From Kordiimonadales bacterium IMCC3096 (GTDB lineage Bacteria; Pseudomonadota; Alphaproteobacteria; Minwuiales; Minwuiaceae), in the NCBI GenBank assembly GCA_016865035.1, contig CP018227.1, positions 1,210,001 through 1,274,000 on the forward strand: a stretch of DNA of 64,000 nucleotides, written 5' to 3'. The notes beneath the pieces are model-generated. The model was not told the DNA's origin. It was given only the letters and a program-made list of their open reading frames with translations, and ran no database searches. Shown here one piece after another: positions 54,265-64,000 of the stretch (the first letter of the stretch is position 1; the number at the start of each line of letters is the position of its first letter). The position numbers and the translations under genes were made by a program.

Positions 54265-55293
54265 TTACCAGCGCGTCGCGGGGATGTCGAGGCAACGGGC
54301 CCGCATCGCCGCATCCAGCGACGCGCGCTGGTCCAGCAGGCTGCGGTACCAGTCGAGACGCGCCGTCACGTGATCCTCCAGCCGCCGTTCCCGCGCCACG
54401 TGGGCATGGGCATTGCGCAACAGCCGGCGACGCAGGGAATGATCCCCGATCAGGGCGCGCAATTTCAGTCCGAACTGTCGCGGCGTGCGGAAGATCAGGC
54501 CGGTCTCATTGTGCCTGATCGTCTTCTCGTAGACGGTGGGCGCGGCCAGCACGGCGGTCCCCTCCGCCGCACACTCGATGAACTTCAGATCCGATTTCAG
54601 GCGATTCTTCGGTGTGTCGGAAAGCGGCAGCAGGGCGATGTCCGCCTGCCCCAGCAGTTCACGGTAGCGGTCATGCGGACAGGTCGGGTGAAACACCTTC
54701 CGCGCCGTCTCCAGCGCATCGAAGAATCCCCGGTCATGCACGACCGTGACCCGCACCCGGTCACCGAAGATACGCAGGACGTCGTTCAGTTCCGCCATGA
54801 CGGGCTGCCAGTCCTCCTCCCGGTTCAGGGCGCCGAAGAAGAGGGTGACCGGCTGCCCAAGCGCCCTTTCTGGCACCTGCAACGGCGGGACATTGGCCAG
54901 CTGGTTGGGGAAGACACCCACCGTCGGATTGTGCTGGCGAATGAACGCGCCCAGTGCATCTGTGGAGGTCTGGACGGCGTGGCTGGCGCGCAGACAGAAG
55001 AAGTTCGTCCGCACCACCATCGGCCAGATGCGCGGGTCATCGTCCCATTCGGAAACCACCAGATGGCCCTGCCGCAGCAGTTTCAGATGATCATCCGCCC
55101 GCGCAGGCTCCAGGATCTGGCGCTGCCAGACGAAGACCGATTCCTCTCCCGGTTCCGGCTGCTTCATTGCCTGACCGCTGCCGAAGACATGACACCGGAC
55201 GCCGGGCAGACGCGCCAGCGCCGCGGCGGGCTGATGCACGCGGATATCGTTGACCGCCGCAACCGGTCGCAGGGTGAAGAACTGGATCAGCAT
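54265..55293 (-). CDS. GT-B-type glycosyltransferase (GT4-like)
   Basis: 342 residues. The C-terminal half contains HDRYRELLGQADIALLPLSDTPKNRLKSDLKFIECAAEGTAVLAAPTVYEKTI. The FIECAAEGTAVLA run is the nucleotide-sugar-binding E-x7-E-like region of GT-B enzymes. The N-terminal half (HLVVSEWDDDPRIWP) is the acceptor domain. It probably adds a sugar to a surface polysaccharide; donor and acceptor are unknown. Stands between clpA and ileS, same strand. Confidence 0.75.
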   Translation of the reverse strand: MLIQFFTLRPVAAVNDIRVHQPAAALARLPGVRCHVFGSGQAMKQPEPGEESVFVWQRQILEPARADDHLKLLRQGHLVVSEWDDDPRIWPMVVRTNFFCLRASHAVQTSTDALGAFIRQHNPTVGVFPNQLANVPPLQVPERALGQPVTLFFGALNREEDWQPVMAELNDVLRIFGDRVRVTVVHDRGFFDALETARKVFHPTCPHDRYRELLGQADIALLPLSDTPKNRLKSDLKFIECAAEGTAVLAAPTVYEKTIRHNETGLIFRTPRQFGLKLRALIGDHSLRRRLLRNAHAHVARERRLEDHVTARLDWYRSLLDQRASLDAAMRARCLDIPATRW

Positions 55294-55348
55294 GGCTCAG
55301 TCAGTCTCTCTGACACCCGACCGCGACCGGAACGGCCCCGACGACCTG

Positions 55349-57757
<2,409 letters not shown>

Positions 57758-57761
57758 GCGT

Positions 57762-58091
57762 CTATTCCGCCTTCTCAAGTGTACATTGCAGGGGGTGCTG
57801 GTTCTCACGGGCGAGGTTCATCACTTGGGTGACCTTCGTTTCCGCAACCTCGTACGGAAAGATTCCACAGACGCCGACACCCTTCTGATGCACGTGCAGC
57901 ATGATCTGCGTCGCCGCATCGGCGTCCTTGTTGAAATAGCGCTGCAGGACGTAGACGACGAACTCCATCGGCGTGTAGTCGTCGTTCAGCATCAATACGC
58001 GCCACAGCGACGGCTGCTTCGTCCGTGGCCGGGTCTTGGTGACGACCCCGATCTCGTTGTCACTGTCGTTATCGTTACGCTTGTCGGTCAT
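57762..58091 (-). CDS. clpS: ClpS, N-end-rule adaptor of ClpAP
   Basis: 109 residues from ATG 58091. The core [42 protein letters not shown] is classical ClpS, with the [10 protein letters not shown] pocket that binds N-terminal Leu, Phe, Tyr and Trp. An acidic N-terminal extension is the part that inserts into ClpA. Directly upstream of clpA. Confidence 0.96.
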   Translation of the reverse strand: MTDKRNDNDSDNEIGVVTKTRPRTKQPSLWRVLMLNDDYTPMEFVVYVLQRYFNKDADAATQIMLHVHQKGVGVCGIFPYEVAETKVTQVMNLARENQHPLQCTLEKAE

Positions 58092-58371
58092 GTCTCCGAC
58101 GGCTCTCCCGAAATTCCTGATGAAAACAGTATGGTGGAACGGATCGATGTGAAAGGGGGATCGGCAAGAATTGCGCACCGAACCTTGCCCGTCCAACCTC
58201 AGGGACATATAGGTCATGTTCCGTTTCAGGCTAGGCTCGAAGCCATTCAAAAGTGCTTCTTGCGCGCCGGACTTGCGAAATTAGGTTAACTCCACCATGG
58301 ACCCTGAATCAGGGTTCCGCTAAATTCTTGACGAATCGACGCATTTCAAGGCTCGGGAGCCGCGCCAGTTC

Positions 58372-59598
58372 ATGACGGTTGAACGACATTGGGGACATTG
58401 CACGCTGTTGGTCATGGCCGCGCTGGTCATGGTCTCCTTCGCCGCACCGGCAGCGGCCAAGCGTGTCTACACGGGCATCGTCGTCGACCAGGCGACGGGG
58501 CAGACCCTTTACGCGCACAAGGCCGACCGGACGGTTCATCCGGCATCCCTGACCAAGATGATGACGCTCTACATGCTCTTCGAGGCCGTGAAGCAGGGCA
58601 AGGTGAGCATGGACACGCCGCTGCGGGTGTCGCGCAATGCCGCGGGCAAGCCTGCATCGAAACTGGGTGTGCCGCGCGGTTCGACGATCCGCGTCAGGGA
58701 TGCGATGCTGGCGCTGATCGTGAAGTCCGCCAACGACGTGGCAACCGTGGTGGCCGAAGCCCTGGCCCCGAGCGAGGTCGTCTTCGCCCGCCGCATGACG
58801 GCGCGGGCGCGCAATCTCGGGCTTGTCAGCACAAGCTTCCGAAACGCCAACGGCCTGCCGAACCGCCATCAGGTGACCACCGCGCGCGACATGGCCAATC
58901 TGGCCATCGCCCTGCAGCGCGATTTCCCGGACCTGTTCCCCCTGTTTGCCACCCGCACCTTCACCTGGAAGGGACGCACCTACGGTTCGACCAACAACCT
59001 GCTGGGCAGGATCGACGGTGTGGACGGGATCAAGACCGGCTACATCAATGCATCCGGCTTCAACCTGGTGACCACCGTCGCGCGCGACGGGCGGCGGCTG
59101 GTGGCCGTGGTCATCGGTGGCCGCACCGCGGCGCGGCGCGACCGGCAGATGCAGAAACTGATCAGCATGGGATTCCGCCGTGCCGCAGATCAGGAGAAGT
59201 CGGGCACCCTGACGGTCGCCGCCGATCTACCCCCTGCCCGCCCTGGCAGCCGGGGCGAGTCGTCCGTGCTGGCCAGCCTGCGCAGCATCAACCTGATCTC
59301 CGAAGCGAACGCCGCCGCGCCTGCGGCAACGCCGGTGGCCGTGCCTGAAGGCGACCATGGCATCCAGGTCGGCGCCTTCGGGTCGACCAAACGTGCCAAC
59401 CGCGCCATCCGGCAGGCGGTTGCCGCCGCGCCGGAACAGTTGCGCAACCACCCGATCGACCTGAACCGGGTGAAGACCAGCAAGGGCAGCCTGTATCGTG
59501 CGCGGCTGCTCTCGTTCAACGCGACGGAGGCCCGCGACGCCTGTCGCGCGCTGAAGGCAAAGCGGATGGACTGCATGGTGCTGCGCAGCGACCGCTGA
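58372..59598 (+). CDS. D-alanyl-D-alanine carboxypeptidase with SPOR domain
   Basis: 408 residues. Signal peptide ends at FAAPAAAKR. Penicillin-binding catalytic set: SLTKM (nucleophile Ser), SAN in IVKSANDVA, and KTG in GIKTGYINASG. The last about 75 residues (HGIQVGAFGSTKRANRAI...YRARLLSFNATEARDACRAL) form a SPOR domain that binds denuded glycan at division sites. It trims pentapeptides in peptidoglycan, like DacF/PBP5, and is directed to the septum. Divergent from clpS. Confidence 0.92.
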   Translation: MTVERHWGHCTLLVMAALVMVSFAAPAAAKRVYTGIVVDQATGQTLYAHKADRTVHPASLTKMMTLYMLFEAVKQGKVSMDTPLRVSRNAAGKPASKLGVPRGSTIRVRDAMLALIVKSANDVATVVAEALAPSEVVFARRMTARARNLGLVSTSFRNANGLPNRHQVTTARDMANLAIALQRDFPDLFPLFATRTFTWKGRTYGSTNNLLGRIDGVDGIKTGYINASGFNLVTTVARDGRRLVAVVIGGRTAARRDRQMQKLISMGFRRAADQEKSGTLTVAADLPPARPGSRGESSVLASLRSINLISEANAAAPAATPVAVPEGDHGIQVGAFGSTKRANRAIRQAVAAAPEQLRNHPIDLNRVKTSKGSLYRARLLSFNATEARDACRALKAKRMDCMVLRSDR

Positions 59599-59603
59599 CG
59601 ACC

Positions 59604-60188
59604 ATGTCCGTGACCCGCTGGCTCTGGGTCCGCCATGCACCGACTGATCCGGACGGACGGATCATCGGCCATACCGATATCCCCGCACTGGAACCCGACA
59701 GCGAAAGCCTGATCCGTACCGCAGCGATGCTGCAGGTCGCGGGTGTGGTCCTCTGCAGCCCGCTCTCCCGTTGCCGCACGACTGTCGAGACCTTGCGCGG
59801 GATCAGCCCGGCCCTGCCTGCCCCCCTGTTCGACGATGAATTGAAGGAGCAGCACTTCGGCACCTGGGAAGGCAAGCCCTACAGCGCGGTCAGCGCCTGG
59901 AACGGGCTGGACCTGAAAGCCATGGCCGCCCTGAGACCGCCCGAGGGGGAGAGCTTTCTTGACCTGATCGAGCGCACGAACCGGGTGATTTCCCGTGCCG
60001 GGGGGCGGTTCGGCGGACAGACCGTCGCCGTCATCGCCCACGCAGGCGTGATCCGCGCGGCGGTGACCCTGGCCCTCGGCATCCCGCCGCACCGTGGCCT
60101 CAGCCTCTGCATCGATCCGCTGTCGGTCACGTCCCTGACCGATCATGGGGACGGTGGCTGGGCGGTCGATCACGTCAACCGGACCTGA
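59604..60188 (+). CDS. Histidine phosphatase family protein (CobC/phosphoglycerate-mutase-like)
   Basis: 194 residues, five bases after the carboxypeptidase stop. RHA at WVRHAPTDPDG gives the phospho-acceptor His, CSPLSRCRTTVETL the Arg pair, FGTWEGKPYSAV the Glu loop, and VIAHAGVIRAAV the second His. Substrate could be alpha-ribazole phosphate (CobC role) or another phosphoester; no cobalamin genes are nearby. Confidence 0.87.
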   Translation: MSVTRWLWVRHAPTDPDGRIIGHTDIPALEPDSESLIRTAAMLQVAGVVLCSPLSRCRTTVETLRGISPALPAPLFDDELKEQHFGTWEGKPYSAVSAWNGLDLKAMAALRPPEGESFLDLIERTNRVISRAGGRFGGQTVAVIAHAGVIRAAVTLALGIPPHRGLSLCIDPLSVTSLTDHGDGGWAVDHVNRT

Positions 60189-60212
60189 GCCGCCGCGCCG
60201 CAGGAATCAGGC

Positions 60213-60707
60213 TCATGGGTCCGGCAGGCTGCCCTCCAGCTTCAGAAGGAACCGCTTGGTCTCAATGCCGCCGCCGAAACCGGTCAGGGCCCCGTTCGCA
60301 CCAATGACCCGGTGGCAGGGGATGATGACCGGCAGCGGGTTGGCACCGTTCGCGGCACCAACCGCGCGGCTCGACTTCGGTGCCCCGATCCCGCGCGCCA
60401 GCGCGCCATAGGTTGTGGTCTGGCCGAAGGGAATGGTGCGCAACCGGCGCCAGATCCGTTTCTGGAAATCGGTGCCATGCAGCGTCAGCGGCAGATCGAA
60501 GTCCCGCAGGCGGCCATCGAAATAGGCCAGCAACTGCCGTTTCACCTCATCGAAACCCTTGTCGGAACAGGTCCAGGCCGGATGCGGGCCGAAGGCCTTG
60601 TGGCCGCCGGGAAAGCTGAGGAAATGCAGCGACCCGGCATCGCCCGCCAGCAGCAGTCGCCCGATCGGCGTTTCGAGCCAGGTGTAGCTGAGCGGGATAT
60701 TCTTCAT
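60213..60707 (-). CDS. ogt: Methylated-DNA-protein-cysteine methyltransferase
   Basis: 164 residues. Active site PVIIPCHRVIGANGALTGFGGG with the acceptor Cys in PCHRV; the helix-turn-helix segment FGQTTTYGALARGIGAPKSSRAVGAANGANP binds DNA. It takes the methyl group from O6-methylguanine in one irreversible step. Its ATG overlaps the stop of a 42-codon Ada-like remnant (60704-60832), so translation may depend on that short frame. Confidence 0.94.
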   Translation of the reverse strand: MKNIPLSYTWLETPIGRLLLAGDAGSLHFLSFPGGHKAFGPHPAWTCSDKGFDEVKRQLLAYFDGRLRDFDLPLTLHGTDFQKRIWRRLRTIPFGQTTTYGALARGIGAPKSSRAVGAANGANPLPVIIPCHRVIGANGALTGFGGGIETKRFLLKLEGSLPDP

Positions 60708-60832
60708 GTCCGGGATGCCAGGAGGGAGGGTGGCGGGCGTCCGTGGAGTTCGCTGAATGCCGCAATGAACCGGCCGTCAAAGGCCGGATCGCGACGCAGG
60801 CGGGCGGTATTGCAGGTGTCGAAATCAAGCAT
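60704..60832 (-). pseudogene. 42-codon remnant of an Ada/AlkA-type N-terminus
   Basis: Encodes MLDFDTCNTARLRRDPAFDG followed by RFIAAFSELHGRPPPSLL. The first 25 residues resemble the start of Ada and Ada-AlkA proteins (pattern DxCxxALxxRDxxFDGRFxxA), which continue with the methyl-phosphotriester domain. Here the zinc cysteines are missing and a stop follows, overlapping the ogt start (ATGA). It reads as a deleted ada/alkA gene reduced to a leader that is still in frame and could couple translation to ogt. Confidence 0.6.
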
Positions 60833-60922
60833 GCCGCCAGTCTATCGCCGGGCCACGACCGGTGCGAGACCCCGTCGATGATCGGGTCCGAATCCGGCCA
60901 GCCGGGAGCTCGCCCCCCTCCC

Positions 60923-62113
60923 CTAACGCGTCATGCGGCAGGCGGTCTCGGGTGCGTCGATCCCCAGGGTGTCGAGATTGTTGGTCCGGTGCAGGAATCC
61001 CTCCACCGGGGCGCGGGCGACAACGTGGTTATGGGTGGCGAGCAGCATCGGCTGCCGCAACTGGTTGTCCCAGGGGCGGAAACTCAGGCGGTTGCCCTTG
61101 AAGCCGTCGAGCACGAGTTCCGCCGACAGCAGGTGATCGCGCAGGGTCACAAACACTTCGCTCTGCGTGCGCTGCACGGCAGTCGCCACCGCCTTTACAG
61201 CCAGCCAGGCGGCCCAGTCGGGATCACGCATCGGGCGGCCCTCCTGATCCTGAAACCGGTTTTCCAGTTGCGGTGCGCCATGGCGCGACCATGACCAGTG
61301 CCAGGCCAGTCCGGCCAGCCCTTCGGTCCCCACGAGCGGGCGCGGATCCACCATCCGGTAGTTCAGGTTGCGGGCAAACTCGCCATCGCTGTCGGCGACG
61401 AAGATCACGTCATGGTCCGACCCCTGCGTCAGCAGCAACGGATTGTTCAGTTCACGCTGCCGGGGATCATTGCTCAGCACGAAGGCACGCTCGTCTTCGA
61501 TCTTCAGGCCGTAGCGCGCGGCACTGCGCCGGAAGGCGGCGGCCATGGCCCTGTCCGCCGCCAGCGGCCCCACCAGGACCAGCACCTCCCGCCAGCGACG
61601 CAGGGCCAGGAACTGCCCGACCGCGTCGGCCCGCATGGCGTCACTTGGTGCGATGTGCAGCAGGTTGGGCTGACAGTCGGCCCCCCGCAGGCTGTCCGCA
61701 GCCGCGCGTATGTTGAAGAGCAGCACGTCCCTGCCCGCCAGCGCCCCCGAAACAGACGCGATCTCCGGTGCAGGCAGATCGAGGATGATGAAATGGACAC
61801 CGCGCGCCAGCATCGCCTCCGCCGTCGCAACGAGTTCGTCCTGACGGGCGCGCTGGCGGTCCAGGGCAAACTCCGTCCCGGTCGCCGCGCCATGCCATTT
61901 CACCTCCCCCAGGGCCACTTCCCCACCGGCATGGGGACGGCCGAGCGGCTGGTTCAGGAAGGCCGCGAAGGTGCGGGACCGGCGATAGTCACGATCCCCC
62001 TTCATCTCCAGGTGACCGATGACAAGCTCATCTGCCCAGGCGACCGTGACCGGCAGCGCGAGCCCCAGCACAGCCAGAAGACCGGCGGCGAGAAGTCGGG
62101 TCAGATCAGTCAT
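60923..62113 (-). CDS. ABC-type substrate-binding protein of the PQQ-alcohol catabolism type
   Basis: 396 residues with a signal peptide ending near VAWADE. The body has a periplasmic-binding fold (ELVIGHLEMKGDRDYRRSR, FIILDLPAPEIASVSGALAGRDVLLFNIRA) of the branched-chain amino acid type. It most resembles the binding proteins found with PQQ-dependent alcohol dehydrogenase systems, and here follows such a propeller protein with an 8-bp overlap. No permease or ATPase gene is adjacent in the window, so the transporter is incomplete here. Confidence 0.82.
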   Translation of the reverse strand: MTDLTRLLAAGLLAVLGLALPVTVAWADELVIGHLEMKGDRDYRRSRTFAAFLNQPLGRPHAGGEVALGEVKWHGAATGTEFALDRQRARQDELVATAEAMLARGVHFIILDLPAPEIASVSGALAGRDVLLFNIRAAADSLRGADCQPNLLHIAPSDAMRADAVGQFLALRRWREVLVLVGPLAADRAMAAAFRRSAARYGLKIEDERAFVLSNDPRQRELNNPLLLTQGSDHDVIFVADSDGEFARNLNYRMVDPRPLVGTEGLAGLAWHWSWSRHGAPQLENRFQDQEGRPMRDPDWAAWLAVKAVATAVQRTQSEVFVTLRDHLLSAELVLDGFKGNRLSFRPWDNQLRQPMLLATHNHVVARAPVEGFLHRTNNLDTLGIDAPETACRMTR

Positions 62114-63215
62114 CGATCAGGACGGTATGCGGGACACGCCCGACCGGCACCGACCGGACGGCACGACGGCGTTCCATGTCGATGACCGTCATGTCGTCAC
62201 TCAGACCGTTGGCGACGTAGAGCAGGCTGCCGTCCCGGTTCAGGGTGGCGTTCCAGGCCCGGTTGCCCACCAGAACCAGGTCCGCGACCTGCCGCGCGGC
62301 AACATCGACGAATGCCACGTGATTGGCCCGTCCCATGGCGATCACGGCGGTCCGGCCGTCAGCCGTCATGGTGATCCCGACCGGTGTCACGTCCTCCACC
62401 CGCAAGCCCCTCGGCGGTTCAAGCCGAAGCGTGGCCGAGACCGTGTTGCTGGCGACATCGATGATCGAGACGGAGGCGGCGAGTTCGTTGGACACCCAGA
62501 GTTCACGCCCGTCCGGTGTCAGCGCAAAGCGGCGCGGCCGCTGCCCGACCAGAATGTTGGCCCGGATGCTGCCGCTGGCCAGATCGACCACATGCACCAG
62601 GTTGGCCACTTCCGACGAGACATAGACCGTCCGGCCATCCGGATTGGCCAGAATGCCCTCCGGCTCCGCGCCGACCTCGATCGTGGTCAGGCCGGCAACA
62701 CCAGCCTCTTCGCCGCCCTCTTCCTCGTTCTCGTTCCCTTCTTCCTCATCTTCCTCTTCGGACAGCGGCTCATCGCTCGGTTCCGCAACGTCCAGGTCCG
62801 GCTTCGACTCGCGCTCCCGGAAATAGGTGGCGAGATCGAGGATGCCGAGCTTGGCGTCATCCTCCAGGGAGATGAAGAGCGTGCCGCCATCAGCCGAGAA
62901 ATCGAACAGCTCCGGGTCATCGATACCCGTTATCCGGTCGGTCAGCTGAAGTGTCGCGATGTCGATGATGTCGATGGCATCCCCATCGCCACAGGCAACG
63001 AAGATCCGCGTCCGCGCTGGGTCGAACTGAAGATGCCGGGGGCGGGCAGCGGTGCCGATACGCTTGACGACTTCCAGCGTCTTGCCATCCAGCACATGGA
63101 CGGCATTGTCCTTCTCGCTCGACACGAAGACCAGACCGGTCTCCTTCGCCGCCGCGGGAACGACCATGGCCAGCGCCAGAACTCCCCCCAGCATCAAGTT
63201 GCGCAACCAGTTCAT
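62106..63215 (-). CDS. Beta-propeller protein associated with PQQ-dependent alcohol catabolism
   Basis: 369 residues from ATG 63215 (GGAGGGCAGGAAA upstream), signal peptide ending PAAAKE. Repeats of the YVTN type: VSSEKDNAVHVLDGKTLEVV, YVSSEVANLVHVVDLASGSI, WVSNELAASVSIIDVASNTV, YVANGLSDDMTVIDMERRR form a seven-bladed propeller. A strongly acidic insertion (about residues 150-175, SEEEDEEEGNENEEEGGEE) interrupts one blade. Such proteins cluster with PQQ alcohol dehydrogenases; exact role unknown. Confidence 0.82.
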   Translation of the reverse strand: MNWLRNLMLGGVLALAMVVPAAAKETGLVFVSSEKDNAVHVLDGKTLEVVKRIGTAARPRHLQFDPARTRIFVACGDGDAIDIIDIATLQLTDRITGIDDPELFDFSADGGTLFISLEDDAKLGILDLATYFRERESKPDLDVAEPSDEPLSEEEDEEEGNENEEEGGEEAGVAGLTTIEVGAEPEGILANPDGRTVYVSSEVANLVHVVDLASGSIRANILVGQRPRRFALTPDGRELWVSNELAASVSIIDVASNTVSATLRLEPPRGLRVEDVTPVGITMTADGRTAVIAMGRANHVAFVDVAARQVADLVLVGNRAWNATLNRDGSLLYVANGLSDDMTVIDMERRRAVRSVPVGRVPHTVLIDD

Positions 63216-63562
63216 TTTCCTGCCCTCCCAAGCATCGCGCTTGTTCTTCACACGGACAGGACTTCACCCGACCGCACCGCGCGTGATTGATCAATTGAAC
63301 CACAGCACTCGCAAGAGTGTCATCACCAAGGAGCGGAGAAGGGCGCCGGGTACGCCGGCACTTGACCGCCCCCAACCGCTGGCACCGGTTCAGCAGACCG
63401 CCACTGGACAGGAGAGCGGCGCAGGCCATTACGGTTGCAGAAGGTCCTGCATTCTGTTGCTCTAGCAATTAATTACTGTTTCAGGCCAGGCTCTGGAGTA
63501 TCCTGCTGGCCAACCAGCACGATCCGCAATGGGGCTGGAGTTGCAGACCATGGGAGGAAGCG
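63216..63562. other. Divergent intergenic region (no gene seen)
   Basis: 347 bp between the propeller and P450 genes. No convincing coding frame. It contains a 10-bp palindrome ATTGATCAAT (63286-63295) and an AT-rich patch near 63464-63480 (CAATTAATTACTG) that may hold promoter elements for either gene. GGGAGGAAGCG before 63563 is the P450 ribosome site. Confidence 0.5.
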
Positions 63563-64000
63563 ATGGTGGCAGACACTTCGATTCAGTCAATTGATGCCGA
63601 CGAGGGTGAGTTCCCGGATGTCAGCGATCCGGCCCTCTATCAGTCGGACTCATGGGAGGCCGCTTTTACGCGCCTGCGGCATGAGGACCCCGTGCATCAT
63701 TTCAGCGACAGCATGCACGGCCCCTACTGGGCCGTCACCCGGTACGCCGATATCATGGAAGTGGAACTGAACGACGCGGTCTTCTCCTCATCATCCGAAT
63801 GGGGCGGTATCCAGATCCAGGATTCGGGTGACATCAGCAGCCGGCGCAACTTCATCCGCATGGACCGTCCCGAGCACACGGCCCAGCGCAAGACCGTGGC
63901 CCCCATTGTCGCACCGACCAATCTGGCCAGGATGACCGACAGCATCCGGCAGCGCACGGGTGCGATTCTCGATGACCTGCCCACCGGCACGGATTTCGAC
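63563..64000 (+). CDS. Cytochrome P450, CYP153-like (5' part; continues outside window)
   Basis: 146 codons to the window end. The N-terminus has no membrane anchor, so this is a soluble bacterial P450. YWAVTRYADIMEVELNDAVFSS is the usual B-helix region; GGIQIQDS and FIRMDRPEHTAQRKTVAPIV (C-helix, Arg and Lys contacts to heme propionates) resemble CYP153 alkane hydroxylases. The heme Cys lies outside. CYP153 enzymes make primary alcohols; the divergent PQQ-alcohol-type genes would handle those. Needs ferredoxin and reductase partners. Confidence 0.8.
   Translation, partial: MVADTSIQSIDADEGEFPDVSDPALYQSDSWEAAFTRLRHEDPVHHFSDSMHGPYWAVTRYADIMEVELNDAVFSSSSEWGGIQIQDSGDISSRRNFIRMDRPEHTAQRKTVAPIVAPTNLARMTDSIRQRTGAILDDLPTGTDFD

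Overview
The window is a GC-rich alphaproteobacterial chromosome segment, most like a free-living Rhodospirillales-type heterotroph. The assignment rests on gatCAB encoded together, a CpdR-type receiver beside an N-formylglutamate amidohydrolase, an alpha-r8 (MmgR/suhB-type) small RNA, ilvE next to a MarR gene plus an OmpR/EnvZ-type pair, clpS-clpA, and many CoA-ester and drug/metabolite transporter genes. Species-level assignment is not possible from the sequence alone.

Layout. 1-1266: the 5' end of an exported PelA-like polysaccharide deacetylase (minus, cut by the window edge). 1408-6068: an MFS permease with a repetitive acidic tail, then a marR-emrA-emrB-type efflux operon with a palindromic operator. 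6143-8107: alpha subunit of a biotin-dependent acyl-CoA carboxylase. 8272-11810: an AT-richer accessory gene for a leucine-rich-repeat (LRR) protein, cut in two by a 1995-bp IS1595-family element (8743-10737) with matching terminal inverted repeats and a perfect 8-bp target duplication. The element also carries a two-gene passenger operon. 11986-14535: tRNA-Gly, cpdR, N-formylglutamate amidohydrolase, the small RNA and a lytic transglycosylase. 14681-15871: arsC plus an AqpS-like channel (arsenate to arsenite, then efflux by channel). 15930-17960: a FlaA1/CapD-type nucleotide-sugar dehydratase. 18049-21298: gatCAB. 21430-28160: lipoprotein, msrA, an acyl-CoA ligase/serine hydrolase pair and two tandem OmpA-domain paralogues. 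28244-33463: DMT permease, TetR regulator, IorAB-like molybdenum hydroxylase and an ATC-hydrolase-like protein.

33512-36911 is the most interesting regulatory locus. An unusual DoxX-DoxX-NDH-2 fusion is divergent from an ECF sigma factor/zinc-finger anti-sigma pair. The gap between them holds a mirror-symmetric pair of promoter-like elements, TGTAACC-N16-CGTC on each strand, overlapping at a central GACGTC.

37071-43282 holds mostly catabolic genes (enoyl-CoA hydratase, an isovaleryl-CoA-dehydrogenase-like enzyme, MBL hydrolase, cupin, MFS, MOSC) with rpsU. 43538-50444: clpB, ilvE, a MarR regulator and a two-component system. 50586-60832: LysE exporter, ileS, a glycosyltransferase, clpA-clpS, a SPOR-domain D,D-carboxypeptidase, a histidine phosphatase, and ogt preceded by a 42-codon remnant of an Ada-type N-terminus. 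60923-64000: two genes of the PQQ-dependent alcohol catabolism type, divergent from a CYP153-like cytochrome P450 that runs off the right edge. This suggests terminal hydroxylation and alcohol oxidation of alkane-like substrates.

Three copies of an 80-85 bp near-perfect palindromic repeat (36935, 41222, 50491) lie between genes and look like a dispersed REP/MITE-type family.
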